From the NCBI GenBank assembly GCA_030425805.1, contig JAUHZC010000006.1, forward strand, positions 1 through 56,458: a DNA stretch of 56,458 bases. Direction: 5' to 3'. The notes beneath the pieces were generated by a model that saw only the letters and a program-made list of their open reading frames with translations, did not search any database and was not told the DNA's origin. Position 1 is the stretch's first letter. Each line of letters opens with the position of its first letter. Origin of the DNA: Alphaproteobacteria bacterium (lineage in GTDB: Bacteria > Pseudomonadota > Alphaproteobacteria > JAUHZC01). Shown piece after piece: positions 51,631-56,458 of this stretch. Position numbers and translations under genes: made by a program.

Positions 51631-52368
51631 ATGTTTGAAAGCTTGACAGAGAAGATATCGGATTTGACCAATCAACTGATTGGGCTTTCTCCTTTTGATA
51701 TTGCTTGTGTAGCTATTCTTTTTTTATTTTGCTTGGCGTGTTTTATGCGTGGCTTTACCCGAAAATTTTTCTACACGCTTGCATGGGTTGGCGGACTTTA
51801 TGGAGGCTTTCATGGAAAAGACTGGCTTAGCCCACATCTCAAAGATCTCATTACTGATCAAAATGTGCGTTCCCTTCTAAGTATCGTGATTGTTGCAAGC
51901 GGGATTTTTGTTGTTTTGCGGACATTTGGAAATATGCTTTCCAATTCTATTTCAAAGACATCCCTTAAGGGTCTTGATAAAACTATGGGGCTTTTGCTTG
52001 GGTTTGTTCAGGGGTTTGTCTTTATCAGCGCTGCTTATTTCTTTGCCGCTTATGTCACAGAAGGAAAACTTCCGGCTATCTTCACTGAGGCAAAAGTTCG
52101 TCCTTATGGTCTTGAAGGGGCTGAAATGATTCGCCAACTCCTACCACCAGATGCCCGCCCTGGATTTGAAATCTATAAATCTCCCGATGGGACTCTTCTC
52201 TCGAAAACATTAAATCAAGTCACGCCCGTAGAAGAAAGTATGAAGTCGGTGCTTTCTGATGGAGATATGGCTCAGATGACTGTAGATGAGGTTGCGCCTG
52301 AAACAGCTGTGGAAGATTCAGCTTCAGGGTCTGAAGAGGATCTGCCAGTAGCTGATGCCGGGATATAG
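51631..52368 (+). CDS. cvpA: CvpA-family membrane protein
   Basis: This 245-residue protein has four membrane helices in the first 140 residues, starting PFDIACVAILFLFCLACFMRG, and the CvpA signature LKGLDKTMGLLLGFVQGFVF. The last 80 residues are acidic and disordered (VEDSASGSEEDLPVAD). CvpA is linked to colicin V secretion and envelope stress tolerance in other bacteria; its molecular role is unclear. In many alphaproteobacteria purF follows; here it does not. Confidence 0.88.
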   Translation: MFESLTEKISDLTNQLIGLSPFDIACVAILFLFCLACFMRGFTRKFFYTLAWVGGLYGGFHGKDWLSPHLKDLITDQNVRSLLSIVIVASGIFVVLRTFGNMLSNSISKTSLKGLDKTMGLLLGFVQGFVFISAAYFFAAYVTEGKLPAIFTEAKVRPYGLEGAEMIRQLLPPDARPGFEIYKSPDGTLLSKTLNQVTPVEESMKSVLSDGDMAQMTVDEVAPETAVEDSASGSEEDLPVADAGI

Positions 52369-52370
52369 GA

Positions 52371-53102
52371 ATGCGGCCTACGGTTGAATCTCTTTACAAA
52401 TTTTACAAAACGCCGTTGGGCAAGTTTACGGCACAAAAAATCAATGCAGCATTAAAATCTTCTTTTTTGAAGCTCTCAAGTTTAAAAAAGGACGGACCTT
52501 TTTTTGCAGTTGGATACCCTTGTCCTTTTGCTATCGGAGAGCGACAAAAGAGGTTGCTTTGGGCAGCTCCTCACGATCAAGGGATGTACCGTTGGCCAGA
52601 GACTGGGCGTAGTCAATCCTTGATGGTGCATGCAGATGCACTCCCTTTTAGAGATCAGAATTTATCCCACCTTTTTATGGTCCATTTCCTAGAATTCACT
52701 CACCACCCCAAAGAACATTTGCGAGAAGCATGGCGTGTATTGGAGGGTGAGGGCATACTGACATTAGTGCTTCCTAATCGTCTGAGTTTTTGGTCTCAAA
52801 TTGATGTAAGTCCCTTTGGTGAAGGGCATCCTTACAGCCTCACACAAATTACAGACCTTCTTGAGGAAGCCTGTTTTGAGGTGGAAGATGCGACGGAAAC
52901 TCTTTTTGGCTGGCCGCATTTAAGAGATCAAAGACCGACGTTCCTCTCACGGAGTTTTGGATATTTGTGTGAAAAACTTTTGGGTAGAGGGGGCGGGGTG
53001 CTTATCGTCCAGGCTCGTAAACGGATGCTTGCACCTACAGGACTATTAAAAGCGCGAAGCTTCGCTCCACAACTCAGAGTTGCGCGGCGAGAGCCTTTTT
53101 AG
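52371..53102 (+). CDS. Class I SAM-dependent methyltransferase
   Basis: The 243-residue protein has the Methyltransferase_11 pattern: a weakened motif I (FAVGYPCPFAIG), ADALPFRDQNLSHLFMVHFLEF, then REAWRVLEGEGILTLVLPNR. This matches a group common in alphaproteobacteria, often near gloB. The target is unknown. The C-terminus runs through a run of short palindromes (GCGAAGCTTCGC at 53054-53065), so its last residues may be unconserved. AGGA precedes the ATG, 2 bases after cvpA. It converges with tadA. Confidence 0.82.
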   Translation: MRPTVESLYKFYKTPLGKFTAQKINAALKSSFLKLSSLKKDGPFFAVGYPCPFAIGERQKRLLWAAPHDQGMYRWPETGRSQSLMVHADALPFRDQNLSHLFMVHFLEFTHHPKEHLREAWRVLEGEGILTLVLPNRLSFWSQIDVSPFGEGHPYSLTQITDLLEEACFEVEDATETLFGWPHLRDQRPTFLSRSFGYLCEKLLGRGGGVLIVQARKRMLAPTGLLKARSFAPQLRVARREPF

Positions 53103-53104
53103 CA

Positions 53105-53560
53105 TTAACGCTTTTTTTGAAAGAAGTCTTGGAGTAAGGCAGCACAAGCTTTTTCCTCAATTCCCCCAAAAATTTCAGGGCGATGATGGCAAGTGGAGTG
53201 GTCAAAGATTTTGGGGCCATGATCTACACCACCACCTTTTGGATCGTAGGCACCGAAGCTAAGAGTGCGGATTTTTGCTAAAGAAATTGCGTGGGCGCAC
53301 ATAGGGCATGGCTCTAAAGTGACATAGAGATCACAATCCATGAGGTGTGTTGTCTTGAGTTTCTGACAGGCTTCCTTAATGGCAAGAATCTCCGCATGGC
53401 CTGTGGGATTGTGAGGAGATTTGACTTGATTGTGGGCACTCGCGATAATTTTACCCTCATGCACAATGACAGCCCCCACAGGAACTTCATCAGTTTCCAT
53501 GGCCTTATGGGCTTCTATAAGAGCCATTTTCATAGGGGAAGGGTGATTTTTTAAAAGCAT
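53105..53560 (-). CDS. tadA: tRNA-specific adenosine deaminase
   Basis: TadA deaminates A34 to inosine in tRNA-Arg(ACG). The 151-residue protein has the zinc deaminase motifs TGHAEILAI (His ligand and catalytic Glu) and PCPMCAHAI (two Cys ligands). Length is normal from ATG 53560. The frame continues to 53641, but that would overlap fumC on the other strand and adds a non-conserved extension. Other nucleoside deaminases share these motifs, but the DHGPKIFDHSTCHHRPEIFG tail segment fits TadA. It diverges from fumC. Confidence 0.93.
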   Translation of the reverse strand: MLLKNHPSPMKMALIEAHKAMETDEVPVGAVIVHEGKIIASAHNQVKSPHNPTGHAEILAIKEACQKLKTTHLMDCDLYVTLEPCPMCAHAISLAKIRTLSFGAYDPKGGGVDHGPKIFDHSTCHHRPEIFGGIEEKACAALLQDFFQKKR

Positions 53561-53628
53561 AGAATGGTATTCTATTGAAAAGAGCGTTAGACTAGGAACC
53601 AATATACCTTTTTTCTTGGAGAACACAA

Positions 53629-55023
53629 ATGGCAGAACCAAAATCCCGCGTGGAGTCTGACACTATGGGAGAAATTTCCGTTCCCGAAGAGGCTTTGTGG
53701 GGCGCACAGACAGCCCGCTCTCTCCAGAATTTTGCTATAGGGCAGGAGAAATTTCCTCGCATTTTTATACGAGCTTGTGGTCTGGTGAAGAAATGTGCTG
53801 CACTTGCAAACCATGCTCTTGGAAAATTGGATGATCAAATTAAGGAAGCTATTGTTGCAGCTGCAGATGAGGTGATTTCAGGAGATTTGGACAATCATTT
53901 TCCCCTTAAAGTTTGGCAGACAGGGTCAGGCACTCAAACCAACATGAATACCAATGAGGTGATTAGTAATCGGGCTAATCAGTCTTTGGGGCAGCCTCTT
54001 GGTGGAAAGTCTCCTGTCCATCCTAATGACCATGTGAATATGAGTCAGTCATCAAATGACACATTCCCAACGGCGATGCATGTGAGTACCGTTCTGGCGA
54101 CGGAAGAAGACCTTTTCCCTTCCGTCAAAGTGCTTTTGAAGGCTTTGGGTGAAAAGGAAAAAGCTTTTCGAGATATCGCAAAAATTGGCAGGACGCATCT
54201 TCAAGATGCAACACCCCTCACATTAGGGCAGGAGTTTTCAGCATTCCGTGCACAAGTTGAGGAAGGAATGGAAGGTCTCAACTTTGCTCTTGAGCGGCTT
54301 TATCCTTTGGCGCAGGGAGGCACAGCCGTGGGCTCAGGACTCAATGCACCAAGGGGATTTGCGACGACTTTTGCCCAGCACATGGCAACGGAGACGGGTC
54401 ATCCCTTCACTTCAGGAGAAAACAAGTTTGCGCTTCTTGCAGGTCATGAAGCGATGGTCGCTTTTTCAGGAGCTTTGAATACTTTGGCGACGGCTGTCTT
54501 CAAAATGGCAAATGATATTCGCTTGCTTGGCTCCGGCCCACGATGTGGATTAGGAGAATTGATATTGCCTGCAAATGAGCCAGGTTCTTCTATCATGCCT
54601 GGGAAGGTAAACCCCACACAATGTGAAGCCCTGACAATGGTTGCTGTGCAGGTTATGGCTAACCATCAGGCTGTAACAGTTGCTGGGTCTCAGGGGCATT
54701 TTCAATTGAATGTTTTTAAGCCATTGATCATTTATAATGTGCTTCAATCCATTCAACTTCTGAGTGATAGCCTGCGTTCTTTTACGCACCATTGTCTTGA
54801 GGGCCTCACACCGAATGAAGACCAAATTGAAGCTCATCTTAAAAACTCTTTGATGCTTGTTACCGCCTTGAATCCTCATATCGGATATGACAAAGCTGCA
54901 GAAATTGCAAAGACAGCCTTTGCAAAGGGCCTGAGCTTAAGGGATGCAGCTATTCAATCTGGGTACGTTTCGGCAGAGGATTTTGACAAACTTGTAGATC
55001 CTTCAAAGATGATTCCAAGGTAA
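53629..55023 (+). CDS. fumC: Fumarate hydratase class II
   Basis: FumC hydrates fumarate to L-malate in the TCA cycle and is iron-independent. The 464-residue tetrameric enzyme has the three conserved regions of the fumarase/aspartase superfamily: [35 protein letters not shown] and the catalytic loop [24 protein letters not shown] precedes the ATG. With maeB in the window, it supports malate-centred carbon flow. Confidence 0.96.
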   Translation: MAEPKSRVESDTMGEISVPEEALWGAQTARSLQNFAIGQEKFPRIFIRACGLVKKCAALANHALGKLDDQIKEAIVAAADEVISGDLDNHFPLKVWQTGSGTQTNMNTNEVISNRANQSLGQPLGGKSPVHPNDHVNMSQSSNDTFPTAMHVSTVLATEEDLFPSVKVLLKALGEKEKAFRDIAKIGRTHLQDATPLTLGQEFSAFRAQVEEGMEGLNFALERLYPLAQGGTAVGSGLNAPRGFATTFAQHMATETGHPFTSGENKFALLAGHEAMVAFSGALNTLATAVFKMANDIRLLGSGPRCGLGELILPANEPGSSIMPGKVNPTQCEALTMVAVQVMANHQAVTVAGSQGHFQLNVFKPLIIYNVLQSIQLLSDSLRSFTHHCLEGLTPNEDQIEAHLKNSLMLVTALNPHIGYDKAAEIAKTAFAKGLSLRDAAIQSGYVSAEDFDKLVDPSKMIPR

Positions 55024-55036
55024 AAATCTTCATCTC

Positions 55037-55065
55037 TTGAAAAAATATAAAGGCTTTTGTATTTT
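55037..55065 (+). promoter_or_regulatory. Candidate promoter of the phosphotransferase gene
   Basis: TTGAAA (55037-55042), a 17-base spacer and TATTTT (55060-55065) lie about 20 bases before the ATG at 55085, with AGGA between as the ribosome binding site. Confidence 0.45.
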
Positions 55066-55084
55066 TGGAGCATAGGATATTCCC

Positions 55085-56119
55085 ATGCTTTCTTCTCATT
55101 CTGCCCATTACACTCAAGCTTTCACAAAAATTTTAGGTCAAAATGTTCTTCCTGAAGAGTTGGTATTAATACCAATGATGGGTGGAATGGTGTGCGCGCA
55201 CCTTCTTGAAATCAGGACTGGGGGGCAGCGATTTGTTGTGCGTCCATTTGGTACCCATTACACCCCAGAACAACGCCAATCTGAAGTGGCTGTGCACATG
55301 TATGCAGCAAAGCAAGGAATCGCTCCTGAGATTTTATATGTAGACCCTGAGTTAGCCTATATGATTCTTCCCTATATTGAGCACCGTCAGCTCAGTCGGG
55401 AGGATGTTAATAATCCTGAAATGCTGAAGAGGCTGGGTGAGATTATATATCAGATCCACCATTTTAATGTAGGAGCTGACCGTCAAAAGCCTCTACACAA
55501 AAGAACCCTCAAACACCTTTTGCGGTCTCAAGAAAAAGATATTACTTTGCCAACAGGATTTGAAACTCTTGTAAAAGAATGCATAGGCCGTGGAGAGGCT
55601 CTTTTTGCTAAAGGGGCTGTCATGACTCACCGGGACTTGAATAAAGGAAATATCCTTATTGATCATCAAGAAAAAATTCACCTTATTGATTGGAGCAGCT
55701 CAAGCTTGGATTCTCCATTTACTGAGATTAGCTTTCTAAGTTTCACAAACTATTTTTCTGCAGGGCAGCTTAAGCAATTTATGGAGAGCTATCATAAAAC
55801 TCCTTTTATTTTGGGGTCAGAGGAGCATCAGAAAATCCAACAGGCTCAGCGGGATATGTGCCTTCATATGGCAACTACGTGGTTTTCTTTTTCAGGGGAT
55901 GAGGCAGATCAGAACCGCCCCTATCAAGAGCGGCAAGCGGAGCTGGACCAATGGCTTGAGGATCCAGGCTTAAAAACAGGGATTCAACATATGCGAGATG
56001 AAACCTTGGCACACATCATACAGGATTCAAAACGAACAATCCGAAAGTGTGCTCTTGGTTTTTATAAGAGCTACCTCAATTGGGAAAGGTCATCTGAAGC
56101 AGCACATTTTTATGCCTAA
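55085..56119 (+). CDS. APH/choline kinase-family phosphotransferase
   Basis: The 344-residue protein has the kinase-like fold of aminoglycoside, choline and ethanolamine kinases. The Brenner motif is clear (MTHRDLNKGNILI, HxDLxxxN), followed by the metal-binding Asp in IHLIDWSSSS. The N-terminal lobe contains FVVRPFGTHYT as a likely ATP lysine/arginine region. LicA-like choline kinases would fit a bacterium that decorates LPS, but the substrate cannot be read. It converges with the partial kinase gene, 2 bases after its stop. Confidence 0.83.
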   Translation: MLSSHSAHYTQAFTKILGQNVLPEELVLIPMMGGMVCAHLLEIRTGGQRFVVRPFGTHYTPEQRQSEVAVHMYAAKQGIAPEILYVDPELAYMILPYIEHRQLSREDVNNPEMLKRLGEIIYQIHHFNVGADRQKPLHKRTLKHLLRSQEKDITLPTGFETLVKECIGRGEALFAKGAVMTHRDLNKGNILIDHQEKIHLIDWSSSSLDSPFTEISFLSFTNYFSAGQLKQFMESYHKTPFILGSEEHQKIQQAQRDMCLHMATTWFSFSGDEADQNRPYQERQAELDQWLEDPGLKTGIQHMRDETLAHIIQDSKRTIRKCALGFYKSYLNWERSSEAAHFYA

Positions 56120-56121
56120 AT

Positions 56122-56458
56122 CTATCTCGCTGGAATTTTGAGAGTAACGGATGTGCCGGAATTTTCCTTTGAGGTGAGGGAGAGATCAATATCCATGCGA
56201 TCCAGGATTTGTTTGCAGAAGTAAAGTCCCACACCTGTCCCTGTGGTTTTGGTGGTTACAAAAGGCATCATAATCTTCTTCAACATCCTCTCTGGAATCC
56301 CACAGCCCGTATCCGTCAGGGTAAAGGTCAGTGTTTTTCCTTTCACAGAGGCTTTAGCTGTGAGGATGTTTTCTTTTTCCACATCATTCACAATCATCGC
56401 CTCATAAGCATTCTTCATGAGATTATGAATCACATGGGCCAAGGCAATTTTATCTACA
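56122..56458 (-). CDS. Sensor histidine kinase, C-terminal ATP-binding domain (partial)
   Basis: The frame runs off the right edge. About 112 residues of the HATPase domain are visible: N-box HVIHNLMKNAYEAM, G1 DTGCGIPE, the F-box/PFVTTKT segment and G2 GTGVGLYFCKQILD, ending in a strand with VTLKIPAR. It closely resembles the end of the 901-residue symporter-kinase (shared HNLMKNA.EA and GLYFCK). Its H-box, and whether it has a symporter part, lie outside the window. Confidence 0.85.
   Translation of the reverse strand, partial: VDKIALAHVIHNLMKNAYEAMIVNDVEKENILTAKASVKGKTLTFTLTDTGCGIPERMLKKIMMPFVTTKTTGTGVGLYFCKQILDRMDIDLSLTSKENSGTSVTLKIPAR

Noticed and set aside
53054..53100. Short palindromes and GGC-GAGA-GCC followed by T5 at the end of the methyltransferase gene as terminator
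   Set aside because: They lie inside the coding frame and the final stem has only 3 bp; too weak to call.
53561..53641. Longer TadA N-terminus
   Set aside because: It would overlap the fumC start and promoter region; the family start is at 53560.
1..56458. tRNA, rRNA, tmRNA, prophage, IS element or attachment site
   Set aside because: No T-loop/acceptor pairs, no rRNA blocks, no transposase or integrase frame and no flanking direct repeats were seen.

Overview
The window (about 56 kb, moderate GC) reads as the chromosome of a Gram-negative alphaproteobacterium. Four gene blocks have a typical alphaproteobacterial order: (1) xth-erpA-argS-SPOR-tatABC-serS-nlpD and hemF-trmL-petABC-yajC-secDF; (2) gpsA-tsaD-hemC-hemD/mic60-hemY; (3) lipid A/Kdo genes with msbA and pmbA; (4) dnaB-alr-mlaEF-radA-cvpA. 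Several genes normally found inside these blocks are absent here: dgt, nagZ, scpAB, surE, pcm, ctaB/coxC and purF. In addition there are at least three orphan secreted proteins, a sensor kinase with a transporter domain, and REP-like repeats. Together this suggests a reduced, possibly host-associated lineage (Holosporales- or Rickettsiales-like). That lineage call is inference; no rRNA is present to confirm it.

Layout. 1-690: the end of an unidentified gene, then about 580 bp without a gene that carries REP-like palindromes. 691-9176: an orphan secreted protein, DNA repair (xth), Fe-S insertion (erpA), arginyl- and seryl-tRNA synthetases, a SPOR protein, a site-2-type protease, the complete twin-arginine translocase (tatABC) and an NlpD-like lipoprotein. 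9207-16266: aerobic heme synthesis (hemF), trmL, the cytochrome bc1 complex (its Rieske protein has a twin-arginine signal, so it is a probable client of the Tat genes) and the Sec accessory membrane complex yajC-secD-secF. 16295-17789: a LysE-type exporter and a clear 6S RNA upstream of 5-formyl-THF cyclo-ligase. 17767-20039: two secreted proteins of unknown function. 20104-22494: cytochrome oxidase subunits I and II only. 22571-27756: surface polysaccharide genes (a degenerate CapD-like protein and an O-antigen ligase/polymerase), gpsA and tsaD. 27804-31687: hemC, a HemD-Mic60 fusion and hemY. 31674-38676: lpxL, lpxK, waaA, a DUF374 acyltransferase, msbA and pmbA, all on the minus strand. 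38735-45911: mgtE, maeB, a 901-residue transporter/sensor-kinase hybrid and a secreted orphan. 46074-56119: dnaB, alr, mlaEF, radA, cvpA, a methyltransferase, tadA, fumC and a phosphotransferase. The right edge cuts a second kinase closely related to the 901-residue one.

How it fits together. The window covers much of an aerobic respiratory and envelope programme: heme synthesis feeds bc1 and oxidase, Tat and Sec deliver envelope proteins, and the lpx/waa/msbA genes build and flip lipid A. The most unusual items are: (a) the kinase at 42515-45220, in which an SLC5-type symporter is joined to a second membrane block resembling CqsS/LqsS quorum-sensing kinases; (b) the HemD-Mic60 fusion, whose junction is an A5G7 homopolymer followed directly by an in-frame ATG; (c) enzymes that appear to have lost key residues (the CapD-like protein, LpxL-like protein and NlpD-like protein); and (d) perfect dyads placed on promoters or start sites of yajC-secDF, the hybrid kinase and a secreted proline-rich protein.
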